A stretch of 6,306 bases of DNA from Chloroflexota bacterium (GCA_030604285.1 JAUVWD010000047.1:1-6306), one strand, 5' to 3'. Shown: positions 1 to 5,547, counted from the first letter of the stretch. The notes: generated from the letters alone by a model not told the origin. Translations and numbers: made by a program.

Positions 1-682
1 AACCAGCGACGTAAAGGCAAAGATAAAGAAGGACGAGAGAACCTTGTGGCTTGAGTCGGTCGCGCAGTCGCCACACTACAGCAAAAACTATGAGGTTCCA
101 GAATAGAAAGTAAATCTGTGTGGGATAAAGCGGAATGCTTGCACCATCTTGATAGAGGTGAAGCCCATCCCAATATCGGGGAATGGCATCCCGAGCAGTA
201 TAGATTACCGCCCCGGGGAAAGAATGAAAGGGGCTAGGTTTACCAAAGCAGCAACCGTTTATGGTGCAGCCAACTCTGCCTATGGCTTGAGCCAGAGGCG
301 CTCCTACAGCAGCAGCATCACCCAAGACAGCCAAGCTGGAGAAAGACATCTTCTTCACTGTGACATAGATCAACGCCGCCACAACAGCGCCGATGATGGC
401 TCCGTAGAGACTCAGTCCAGCGAAACCAATGATCTCCCCAGGGTGGGTGACATAATAGTCCCAGTAGTCAACCACGTGAAACAGCCTGGCTCCAATGATG
501 GCACCGATAATCCCGCATGGAAAGAGGCCGTACATAATGTCGCCTGAAATGCCGAGCCTTTTCAGCTCTCGAAAGGTGATAGCGAACAGTACTATGGCTG
601 CCAAAGCCACCGTGATTCCATACCACGTCACAGTGAGAGGACCAATGGAGAAAGCGATGGGGTCAATCCCGATAACAAGCAT
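1..682 (-). CDS. lgt: Prolipoprotein diacylglyceryl transferase, 3' end cut off by window edge
   Basis: Lgt transfers diacylglycerol from phosphatidylglycerol to the lipobox cysteine of prolipoproteins, the first step of lipoprotein maturation in the cytoplasmic membrane. I translated this frame by hand. It gives 227 residues, and family members are usually about 260-290, so only the C-terminal part is missing. It is rich in hydrophobic segments. The Lgt signature appears as GRVGCTINGCCFGKP (residues 135-149) with the conserved Arg at 136, and PTQIY (187-191) matches the family's PTQLYE-like motif. The LSLYGAIIGA stretch (90-99) corresponds to the E. coli SFHGG loop, with Tyr at the position of His103, a change I believe is common outside Proteobacteria. 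The ATG at 680-682 is the only possible start, because an in-frame TGA lies nine codons upstream with no alternative start between. The ribosome site is weak. It follows ftsY by 32 bases and is probably cotranscribed with it. Confidence 0.93.
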   Translation of the reverse strand, partial: MLVIGIDPIAFSIGPLTVTWYGITVALAAIVLFAITFRELKRLGISGDIMYGLFPCGIIGAIIGARLFHVVDYWDYYVTHPGEIIGFAGLSLYGAIIGAVVAALIYVTVKKMSFSSLAVLGDAAAVGAPLAQAIGRVGCTINGCCFGKPSPFHSFPGAVIYTARDAIPRYWDGLHLYQDGASIPLYPTQIYFLFWNLIVFAVVWRLRDRLKPQGSLVLLYLCLYVAG

Positions 683-714
683 TTGGTTTCTATTTTCTGA
701 GAACGTTCACCTAT

Positions 715-1632
715 TCAAGACAAAATGGCATTAACAAAGGCTTCAGCACTGAAAGGGGCTATATCCTGTACCTTTTCGCCAGTACCTATATAGGTGATAG
801 GTATATTCAACTCATCACAAATGGCAAACACTATCCCGCCTTTAGCGGTGCCGTCCAGCTTGGCCAAGAAAATCCCGGTTACGTCCACGGCCTGAGTAAA
901 ATACCTGGCTTGAGCTATGCCATTCTGCCCTGTGGTAGTATCCATCACCAGTAAAACCTCATGGGGAGCCGAGGCATCATGTTTAGCTGCTGCTCTCTTT
1001 ATCTTCTTAAGCTCTTCCATGAGATTAAGCTTGGTGTGAAGACGACCGGCGGTGTCGATAATCACTGCTTGGGCCTGGCGGTTACGTGCTGCCTGAATAG
1101 CATCGAAGGCAACTGCACCTGGGTCGCCACCGGGCTGGTGGGCAACAACTTCAGCACCGACTTCCCTTCCCCAATACTTAATCTGGTCAATAGCCGCTGC
1201 CCTGAAGGTATCGGCTGCGGCTAAAATAACCTTTTTCCCTTGTGAGGTAAAGCCATAAGCCAGCTTGGCAATACTTGTTGTCTTACCTGAGCCGTTGACG
1301 CCAACGACAAGGATAACTTGAGGAGATTCCTCGCTTCGCTCAGAATGGCAAAGCGAATGGGGGATGCTTAGCAGATTTACCATCTCACCTTTCAAAGCTG
1401 ACTTTATCTCTGAAGCATCTGCCAGCTTATCTGTTCTCACACGCTGCCTGACCCTTTCTACAAGTTTGTCTGTAGTGTCCACACCAACATCTGCTAGGAT
1501 GAGCAACTCCTCCAGCTCCCGCCAGATTTCCTCCCCTACTGACCCTCGATCGAAAAGATGGGTTATCTTGCTAAACCAGGCTTCCCTGCTTCGCTTTACC
1601 CCTAGCTCGGTCTTTTTCAGCCAATCAAACAA
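715..1632 (-). CDS. ftsY: Signal recognition particle receptor FtsY
   Basis: FtsY is the SRP-receptor GTPase that docks Ffh-ribosome complexes at the membrane for cotranslational insertion. The 305-residue protein has a short N-terminus, a helical N domain (about 20-88, with [13 protein letters not shown]) and a complete SRP-type G domain: P-loop GVNGSGKTT (111-119), DTFRAAA (141-147), DTAGR (193-197), [10 protein letters not shown] (257-266; the family usually has TKLD) and GTGE (283-286). The long acidic A domain of E. coli FtsY is absent, as in many non-proteobacterial forms. Translation starts at TTG (1630-1632): an in-frame TAA lies five codons upstream, and an AAGG-type ribosome site lies about ten bases away. 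Residues 95-103 read CHSERSEES, the translation of a dispersed palindromic repeat, in frame between N and G domains. No frame is lost and all GTPase motifs are intact, so the gene is probably functional. lgt follows on the same strand. Confidence 0.96.
   Translation of the reverse strand: MFDWLKKTELGVKRSREAWFSKITHLFDRGSVGEEIWRELEELLILADVGVDTTDKLVERVRQRVRTDKLADASEIKSALKGEMVNLLSIPHSLCHSERSEESPQVILVVGVNGSGKTTSIAKLAYGFTSQGKKVILAAADTFRAAAIDQIKYWGREVGAEVVAHQPGGDPGAVAFDAIQAARNRQAQAVIIDTAGRLHTKLNLMEELKKIKRAAAKHDASAPHEVLLVMDTTTGQNGIAQARYFTQAVDVTGIFLAKLDGTAKGGIVFAICDELNIPITYIGTGEKVQDIAPFSAEAFVNAILS
1321..1356 (-). repeat. Dispersed palindromic repeat inside ftsY, translated in frame
   Basis: On the minus strand this stretch contains CATTCTGAGCGAAGCGAGGA and continues into ATCTCCT, close to the widespread bacterial repeat that translates as CHSERSEES. 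The plus strand shows an inverted repeat, TCGCTTCGC (1331-1339) against GCAAAGCGA (1348-1356), with one mismatch and an 8-base loop. It encodes FtsY residues from about 93 to 104, at the N/G-domain linker. Assignment to the repeat family is from memory of such sequences; no genome-wide copy count was possible. Confidence 0.75.
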
Positions 1633-1890
1633 TATCAGAACCTTCGCTTAGATTATCAGCACATAGTAGCATAGGTGCGAGTGACTTTGTAGCTTACGGC
1701 CTCAGCCTGTATGTCGCGATGCTATCCTTGTTCTCTGGGCCTAGTCAGATTATCGTGGTACGCCGATGCCCGAGAGTAGAAGCATAGTTGAGATGATAGC
1801 AAAGCCCGCCGTGGTTAGAGAAGTTGAGCATTTCATGTCCCAGCCAAAGACCCAGAGCATGGCTGCGCAACCGTATCGGTTTCAGCACCA

Positions 1891-1929
1891 TCCCTGAGAT
1901 GGCTTCGCTCTGCTCGCAACGACAGGGGG
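1891..1929 (+). repeat. Dispersed repeat, CEQSEAIS type
   Basis: The plus strand reads GAGATGGCTTCGCTCTGCTC followed by GCAACGACA, a slightly diverged copy of the common bacterial repeat GAGATTGCTTCG...CGCAATGACA. It is bounded by CCCTG (1892-1896) and CAGGG (1923-1927). Its minus-strand translation gives CEQSEAISGM, a peptide typical of this repeat class. It is the left half of an inverted pair with the copy at 1963-1996. Confidence 0.6.
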
Positions 1930-1962
1930 CGCGGGGGGGGATCTGTGGTGACAAGAAGACCA

Positions 1963-1996
1963 CATTGCGAAGAGTGTCAGCGACGCGGCAATCTCC
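1963..1996 (-). repeat. Dispersed repeat, inverted relative to the copy at 1891-1929
   Basis: The minus strand reads GGAGATTGCCGCGTCGCTGA followed by CACTCTTCGCAATG, matching the GAGATTGCxxCGTCGCT...CGCAATG layout of the same repeat class. It faces the copy at 1891-1929, so the two could form a large stem around the intervening G-rich segment. The assignment rests on recognising the consensus, not on a search. Confidence 0.55.
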
Positions 1997-2095
1997 TTGT
2001 GCCTCGTTCCACTGTAGCGCCAAATTGCCCCCGAGGTGAGCCTTTTCAATCTACACTAATGGACCAAGGTGCCTTCTGTGGCGGAAAAGCTATCC

Positions 2096-2743
2096 TTATT
2101 CTGTATGTTGCAAAGGTAGTTCTTGACCTTTCCTCACAAACAGCAGAGGATACACTATGTCGCTGGTGCAACAAGGAATCCAAACGGCAAGGAATAAAAA
2201 CAGGAAGACAAGGGGGAGCAAAGGAATCCAATAAGCTACTCCGAACGCCGTGAAGTAGAACAATGACGCCCACGTGCTCAACAACACATGCCCGGCATGT
2301 GGGATTTTGGTTACGTGTCTCCAATAACCAATCGCGATGCCAATTAGTGCTGCGGAATTGACAATCTTCCATTTTTCAATCCCAATAACGGGCATTTTTG
2401 AGGCTTCAATAAAAGGCAGTTCAAACTCCATCTCGACGTGAAGCAAGCTCCCTCCGAGATATGGGATAACCACATCGCTGAGTGTAGCTATTCCTATTGA
2501 TCCCGTCCAACCAACCAAGATTGCCACCCAGATCTTGCCCTTCCCGTATCTCATATACATCGCGGTAGTGGCAAGTGCACTTAATACAACATGGAGTGGA
2601 TGCAGGGTGTAAAAGGCAGTCTCAGAAACATCAGAAGGAACATTGCCAAGGACTATTATGACCATAAGGATAATTCCTGTCACACCCCCCAGCAAGGTAA
2701 AGGGAGCATGTCTTCTTAGTTCTCTGGTTATCCGCTTGACCAT
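2096..2743 (-). CDS. Six-helix membrane protein of unknown function, paired with a Fur-family regulator
   Basis: I do not recognise a named family. The 215-residue protein starts with a basic cytoplasmic stretch (KRITRELRRH) and has about six hydrophobic helices, near residues 14-34, 46-66, 71-95, 126-141, 150-170 and 172-190. Several potential metal ligands lie in or beside helices: HPLH (48-51), H143, PHAGH (148-152), and a CCTSD motif (191-195) at the end of the last helix. The ATG at 2741-2743 is the only reasonable start, because the upstream TGA of the regulator gene is in the same frame and the four codons between contain no start. The ribosome site is poor, and the 12-base gap suggests translational coupling. 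Linkage to a Zur-like repressor suggests metal transport or sensing; that is inference. No signal peptide or ATPase motif is present. Confidence 0.85.
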   Translation of the reverse strand: MVKRITRELRRHAPFTLLGGVTGIILMVIIVLGNVPSDVSETAFYTLHPLHVVLSALATTAMYMRYGKGKIWVAILVGWTGSIGIATLSDVVIPYLGGSLLHVEMEFELPFIEASKMPVIGIEKWKIVNSAALIGIAIGYWRHVTKIPHAGHVLLSTWASLFYFTAFGVAYWIPLLPLVFLFLFLAVWIPCCTSDIVYPLLFVRKGQELPLQHTE

Positions 2744-2755
2744 GTTGGAGTGGGG

Positions 2756-3199
2756 TCAGACGCCTTCTGGCCCTTCAGATTTCTTATGGCAATTGGCACA
2801 CAGGCCGGAAGATTCAGAAAGATGATATTCAGTATGAAAGCCGAGATTCTGGGCAAACCTGTTTTCGTCTCGGCACAATTCCTCATCGGCAAATTCCTGA
2901 AGCGCTCCGCAGCGGGAGCAGACCATGAACCGATGACACCCTTCTTTGCTCTCGATGGCACACTTAACAAACCCACCGCTGGACAAAACCCTGTGAGTCA
3001 GATTGAGGCTGCAAAATAAATCGAGTATGCGATAGATAGTAACGTGGTTTACATATTTGCCTTGCTTCTGTAGAAGACCCTGGATGTCGTATGGTGAGAG
3101 AGGTTTTTGTGCTCCCTGTAGAACCTCGAGCACTTGCTTTCGAGGCTGAGTTATTTTGTAGCCCCGAGCCTGCAAAATCCGAATTGAATCTTGAATCAC
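2756..3199 (-). CDS. Fur-family transcriptional repressor, Zur-like
   Basis: This is a metal-dependent dimeric DNA-binding repressor of 147 residues, the usual Fur length. The N-terminal winged helix spans about 5-75, with TQPRKQVLEVL (17-27) and the recognition-helix region NHVTIYRILDLF (51-62, the family's xATVYRTL). The C-terminal dimerisation and metal domain has two CxxC pairs, C94-C97 (CSRC) and C134-C137 (CANC), matching the structural zinc site. H89, H122, H126 and H138 are candidate sensory ligands. The GFHTEYH...GLCANC tail resembles Zur more than classical iron Fur, so zinc is my best guess; PerR or Fur roles are not excluded. The GTG at 3197-3199 is chosen because an in-frame TAG lies three codons upstream; TTG at codon 9 would cut into the first helix. 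A 7-1-7 palindrome lies 30 bases upstream. The membrane-protein gene follows 12 bases later. Confidence 0.93.
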   Translation of the reverse strand: MIQDSIRILQARGYKITQPRKQVLEVLQGAQKPLSPYDIQGLLQKQGKYVNHVTIYRILDLFCSLNLTHRVLSSGGFVKCAIESKEGCHRFMVCSRCGALQEFADEELCRDENRFAQNLGFHTEYHLSESSGLCANCHKKSEGPEGV

Positions 3200-3205
3200 G
3201 CCGAT

Positions 3206-3234
3206 ATTCTACAAGAGAGCAGCGCTAATTGCAA
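3206..3234 (-). promoter_or_regulatory. Candidate sigma-70 promoter of the Fur-family gene, possibly leaderless
   Basis: On the minus strand TTGCAA (3234-3229) and TAGAAT (3211-3206) are separated by exactly 17 bases, a good -35/-10 pair. A start about seven bases after the -10 would fall at or next to the GTG start codon at 3199. That would give a leaderless message and fits the lack of any Shine-Dalgarno sequence before this gene. No transcript data are available. Confidence 0.5.
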
Positions 3235-3244
3235 TATTATTGCA
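3230..3244. promoter_or_regulatory. 7-1-7 inverted repeat, probable operator for the Fur-family regulator
   Basis: TGCAATA-T-TATTGCA is a perfect 7-1-7 palindrome, the same geometry as Fur, Zur and PerR boxes such as TGATAATnATTATCA. It overlaps the predicted -35 hexamer of the regulator gene, a position suited to repression. Autoregulation, and control of the downstream membrane-protein gene, is inferred. Confidence 0.65.
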
Positions 3245-3334
3245 TTTAGCCTGAACGGGTATAGGAGATCGTTATAGTCAATTCCCTTGGTGTCGGAGCT
3301 TTCACAGTTTGTTAGCACCAATTGGCGATTGGAA

Positions 3335-3372
3335 GCTGGCAGCAATCAATTGACCCATTGGGCACTGCCAGC
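3335..3372. repeat. Perfect 8-base inverted repeat, GCTGGCAG / CTGCCAGC
   Basis: GCTGGCAG (3335-3342) pairs with CTGCCAGC (3365-3372) across a 22-base spacer. The right arm runs into GCAATGACGAAA, which resembles an end of the dispersed repeats elsewhere in this window. It may be a decayed repeat or a transcript hairpin; no T-run follows. Confidence 0.45.
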
Positions 3373-3532
3373 GCAATGACGAAACTGGAGAAAGGCGACG
3401 TTGGCACACACCAAATCGGGCCGCCATCAATAGGCGATGCTTTGCTTGATTCCTACGGCTCGTTCGACGCTTCTGCGCGATAATTCGGCTGAAGGCAGGC
3501 CCTTGGGTTTCAGGCTGATCGTGGGTTTCCGT

Positions 3533-3620
3533 TGTCATTGGAGCCAAAGGCGCGGCAATCCCTTACCCGGGGTACAGGGACTGCCCACACAACTCCGGCA
3601 CTGGCGCTTCTTGCGATGAC
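3533..3620. repeat. Palindromic repeat element with GTCATTG...CGATGAC ends
   Basis: The element starts GTCATTGGAGCC and ends CTTCTTGCGATGAC, with the outermost bases complementary. In the middle, GGCAATCCCTTACCC pairs with GGGTACAGGGACTGCC (3554-3585), with one bulge and one mismatch, giving a strong stem around a CCCGGGG core. The ends and the GCGGCAATC segment match the same dispersed-repeat class as 1963-1996. It is probably a non-coding, REP- or MITE-like element. Confidence 0.5.
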
Positions 3621-3651
3621 ATGGAGTCCCCCCAGGTTTTCTTGCCCAACA

Positions 3652-3682
3652 TCAAATTCAGGCCATCTTGTTGTGAATTTGA
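3652..3682. repeat. 9-base inverted repeat, TCAAATTCA / TGAATTTGA
   Basis: TCAAATTCA (3652-3660) and TGAATTTGA (3674-3682) form perfect arms across a 13-base spacer in non-coding DNA. No gene starts close by on either strand, so an operator role is unsupported. It could be part of a decayed mobile element. Confidence 0.4.
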
Positions 3683-3860
3683 CGTTTCAAACTTGGGTTA
3701 AGCCATAATGTCTCCACGCAAGAGACCGAAAGGAAAGATATCGGACAAATTGTGATTGCCCTACTACCGCAGCACCGCACATCAACTACTTCCTTCGCAG
3801 CCATGCAATATTCGGGCTCTGACCTATTTGACTTCAGTGTATCCAGTTTCTCGCCTAGGA

Positions 3861-4061
3861 CTATTCTCTGGGTCTTTTGCCCCTGCCTCTCATGAAGCGC
3901 TCATAGATATCGAGGAGGTCAATCTCTCCCATCCAGAACTTCCCGATAAGCCAGCCAACCAGAACAAATAGAACCACGATGAAGGCCTTTAGGCCAAAAC
4001 ATACCACAATAATGCCCAGTACCAACCCAGCGATAGCGCCTATTGCCTTTGGGTTTGACAT
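3861..4061 (-). CDS. DUF2273 small integral membrane protein of the Asp23/AmaP module
   Basis: This 66-residue protein is two hydrophobic helices (about 5-23 and 25-41) joined by a tight turn, then an amphipathic acidic segment (EIDLLDIYERFM, 46-57) and a basic tail. Size, topology and position directly after amaP fit the DUF2273 family, which accompanies AmaP in Gram-positive-type bacteria. By analogy it helps hold the Asp23 complex at the membrane; its biochemical role is not established. The ATG at 4059-4061 lies 13 bases after the amaP stop, with a GGAAG ribosome site about seven bases upstream, so the two genes are almost certainly cotranscribed. It is the last gene of the module. Confidence 0.82.
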   Translation of the reverse strand: MSNPKAIGAIAGLVLGIIVVCFGLKAFIVVLFVLVGWLIGKFWMGEIDLLDIYERFMRGRGKRPRE

Positions 4062-4074
4062 CTGTTATCTTCCA

Positions 4075-4650
4075 TCAGCGCAGAGCCAGCCGTTTGGCTT
4101 CCCGTGGTTCATATCTAGTCCTAATGTCTACCTGCGCCACGGGCAGGCCTGTGAGCTGCTCTACTACTTCCTTGATCTTACTCCGCAAATCCGCCCCGAT
4201 CTCAAGTATGTTGCTTCCTAGAGCTAACGAAGCCCGACAGGAAATAAGCAAACCTCCTGCACTTTCCTTTACGCGACACCTAACACGATGCACACCGCGG
4301 GCACTAGCGGCTGTGTGCTCGGCCAACACACAAACACTTTCCACGTCAATGGTGATCACGCCGTTCTCAGTGGAGCTTATAACTAAGCTAACCGGCTTGC
4401 CTGAGGGTGTGAACTCGAAGAAGAGCAAAACGATCATTCCCAGGGCAATGATTACACTAATTGCTATAATCGCAGCTAGGCTACCCCCGGTGGCATCCGC
4501 AACCGTTTGCAGCTGCGATTCAAACCACTCATAGGGCAGGACATCTGGTGTGACCACCCCGGCAGCCACAAGCAAGGTGATCACCGCTGCAGCTAATATA
4601 ACCACAGCTACGATCACCACTATTGCTCGGTTGAAAACGGACACAAACAT
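4075..4650 (-). CDS. amaP: Alkaline shock response membrane anchor protein AmaP
   Basis: AmaP anchors Asp23 to the cytoplasmic membrane in Staphylococcus. This 191-residue protein has the family layout: a short N-terminus, helix 1 (about 8-33), a 20-residue loop with a conserved-looking LPYEWFES, helix 2 (about 57-80), then a cytoplasmic domain (85-191). The end of that domain, with LRSKIKEVVEQLTGLPVAQV (155-174) and then DIRTRYEP, looks like an Asp23-type strand-helix-strand tail. The ATG at 4648-4650 has AGGGAGAG immediately upstream, so spacing is short. The frame stays open for 13 more codons upstream but offers only CTG there. The gene is separated from asp23 by an insertion-sequence remnant, so its expression may depend on read-through or a local promoter I cannot identify. 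DUF2273 follows 13 bases later. Confidence 0.82.
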   Translation of the reverse strand: MFVSVFNRAIVVIVAVVILAAAVITLLVAAGVVTPDVLPYEWFESQLQTVADATGGSLAAIIAISVIIALGMIVLLFFEFTPSGKPVSLVISSTENGVITIDVESVCVLAEHTAASARGVHRVRCRVKESAGGLLISCRASLALGSNILEIGADLRSKIKEVVEQLTGLPVAQVDIRTRYEPREAKRLALR

Positions 4651-4676
4651 ACTCTCCCTGTCGTTTAGCTGCTTTT

Positions 4677-4715
4677 TCAGGCCGAGCGTTCAGTTGGCTC
4701 TTCGTAAACAAGCAT
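4677..4715 (-). CDS. Possible 12-codon mini-ORF with strong ribosome site before amaP
   Basis: AGGAGG (4726-4721) is followed at 5 bases by ATG (4715-4713), opening a frame that reads MLVYEEPTERSA and stops at 4677. It ends 26 bases before the amaP start and overlaps the putative insertion-sequence terminus. It could be a leader that couples translation into amaP, the remnant of a gene cut by the insertion, or chance. The strong ribosome site is the only support. Confidence 0.25.
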   Translation of the reverse strand: MLVYEEPTERSA

Positions 4716-5037
4716 GAAAACCTCCTGAGACGTCAGTCTTGGCAGCTATTTGGTCATTTGAGAGAAATATCCTCATCTTGCGACTCTTGATGTTACGATC
4801 TCTGAAAGCTATGAGTTTGATGGCCTTTATCTGGCTGTTCTCCCCCTCCACAAAGGCACTAGGCACATCATGGACAAAATGATTGACAATCCCATTCTGC
4901 CACCCTGATTTCGCTTCACCATCAAGGCTGCCGGAGCTGGCCGCGCGCTTCAGTCAACAATGACCTCAGCGGGACACCGTTTGTAGATTCTTCACGCCAA
5001 TAAAGGCTAGACCTCTTCGCTCGACTATCCGATATAC
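4690..5037 (-). pseudogene. Degraded transposase, ISL3-like C-terminus
   Basis: The minus frame at 4953-4690 reads NGIVNHFVHD, then FVEGENSQIKAIKLIAF and RDRNIKSRKMRIFLSN (4896-4756). This follows the DDE-transposase C-terminal pattern of ISL3-type elements, xFVEGxNNRIKxIKRxAFGYRNFxNFRxRI, with the catalytic Glu of EG at 4848-4846. Upstream in the same frame, RRGLAFIGVKN (5018-4988) resembles the region of the first catalytic Asp (IGVDE), but KN replaces DE. Two stops (4968-4966 and 4956-4954) interrupt the frame, and most of the middle of a normal protein of roughly 400 residues is missing. The fragment begins directly after the asp23 stop codon, in the same frame. It is inactive. Family assignment is by eye; another DDE family with this tail is possible. 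Confidence 0.62.
4696..5037 (-). mobile_element. Insertion-sequence remnant between asp23 and amaP
   Basis: The transposase fragment is bounded on the amaP side by GGCTCTTCGTAAACAAGC (4696-4713, plus strand, reading inward). It resembles ISL3-family terminal repeats that begin GGCTCTT and sits where the downstream end should be, just past the transposase C-terminus. I found no matching GAAGAGCC at the asp23 side, nor a target duplication, so the other end and much of the interior are deleted. The remnant splits an operon that is contiguous in most relatives. Confidence 0.55.
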
Positions 5038-5433
5038 TTACTTTACTTTTCTCTCCACCTTCTCCGGGAACTCAATGGCCACAATGTGCACATTGATTTC
5101 CTTAGCTTCGAGTCCGGCGATATCCATGAGGCGAGAGCCTACCTTCTTGCGAACTTCGGCGATAATCTTAGGGATGTTGAACCCATATAGGACGTTCAGT
5201 GAAAGGTCAACAATAGCCTCTATTGTCCCCACCTCAACCTCCACTCCCCTCGCTTTCCCCTCAGCGCCTCCCAGACGCTCAGCCAGCATGCGGCGAACGG
5301 AAAACTTCCCCACACCGGCAACTCCTTCTACCTCCTTAGCAGCGACCCCGGCGATCGAGGCAACAACCTCATCCGCTATGGTCGTTTCACCACCTCCTGT
5401 GAACTCTCCAGTCTCTTTGGGTATTTGCTCCAT
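5038..5433 (-). CDS. Asp23/Gls24 family envelope stress response protein
   Basis: Asp23/Gls24 proteins are abundant cytoplasmic proteins tethered to the membrane by AmaP and linked to cell-envelope or alkaline stress. The 131-residue sequence contains the family hallmark: TTIADEVVASIAGVAAKEVE (17-36) followed by GVAGVGKFS, then EVEVGTIEAIVDLSLNVLYG (65-84), a helix IPKIIAEVRKKVGSRL (87-102) and the terminal strand EINVHIVAIEF (112-122). The ATG at 5431-5433 is preceded by AGGAGG (5449-5444) at ten bases, a strong site. The protein is complete, and its charged C-terminus ends just before the insertion-sequence remnant. It heads the module with amaP and DUF2273. Members also occur in several paralogues per genome, so no gene symbol is assigned. 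Confidence 0.92.
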   Translation of the reverse strand: MEQIPKETGEFTGGGETTIADEVVASIAGVAAKEVEGVAGVGKFSVRRMLAERLGGAEGKARGVEVEVGTIEAIVDLSLNVLYGFNIPKIIAEVRKKVGSRLMDIAGLEAKEINVHIVAIEFPEKVERKVK

Positions 5434-5547
5434 CGGTTCAGAACCTCCTCTCTATCATTTTTTGTGATTCTGCAAGATTTGTCTTGTGAGTGTCCTTTGC
5501 CTAGTCCATTGGCATCACCTCTCCAAAGGAGATACTTTGGATATTCC

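Larger units (their letters stand above)
1633..2095. other. 463-base gene-free region between the membrane-protein gene and ftsY
   Basis: I found no convincing gene here in six frames. Open frames across 1745-2253 are made largely of repeat translations (for example CRCEQSEAIS). The region holds a pair of dispersed repeats in opposite orientation (1891-1929 and 1963-1996), separated by a G-rich stretch ending in eight G. A GATAAT hexamer at 1657-1652 on the minus strand, just upstream of the ftsY ribosome site, could be a -10 box, but I see no good -35 at proper spacing. No hairpin plus T-run terminator was seen for the gene ending at 2096. Confidence 0.6.
3245..3860. other. 616-base gene-free region rich in inverted repeats
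   Basis: No supported gene lies here. Open frames at 3302-3547 (minus) and 3437-3619 (plus) overlap repeats and show no family resemblance. The stretch contains an inverted repeat at 3335-3372, a repeat element at 3533-3620 with an internal hairpin (3554-3585), and another inverted repeat at 3652-3682. I see no hairpin plus T-run terminator for the DUF2273 gene ending at 3861. Confidence 0.6.

Noticed and set aside
149..547. Plus-strand open frame of 132 codons
   Set aside because: It lies entirely over the minus-strand lgt gene, which carries clear family motifs, so it is a shadow frame.
1633..1760. Possible tRNA or SRP RNA upstream of ftsY
   Set aside because: No cloverleaf, no GGTTCGAATCC-type T-loop and no SRP GGAA/GCA-tetraloop core could be found; only short imperfect repeats are present.
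1752..1859. Short minus-strand frame starting at ATG 1859 with a hydrophobic stretch (AGFAIISTMLLLSGIGV)
   Set aside because: It has only about 35 codons, no ribosome site and no recognised relative; it could be a gene remnant but nothing supports it.
1745..2023. Minus-strand open frame of 92 codons with CRCEQSEAIS
   Set aside because: Much of it is the translation of dispersed repeats (1891-1996), the rest shows no family features, and there is no ribosome site.
3302..3547. Minus-strand open frame of 81 codons in the repeat-rich region
   Set aside because: It overlaps an inverted repeat and the edge of a palindromic element, is rich in Arg, Gln and Ser, has no domain pattern, and its start lies inside the repeat element.
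3437..3619. Plus-strand open frame of 60 codons ending in LRHWRFLR
   Set aside because: The second half is the translation of the palindromic element at 3533-3620, and no other support was found.
3794..3802. TGCAATATT, matching part of the Fur-type palindrome
   Set aside because: The second half-site is missing and no gene starts nearby on the appropriate strand.
4713..5033. A new intact gene between asp23 and amaP
   Set aside because: The only protein-like frame carries two stops and transposase motifs with a missing catalytic region, so it is a pseudogene.
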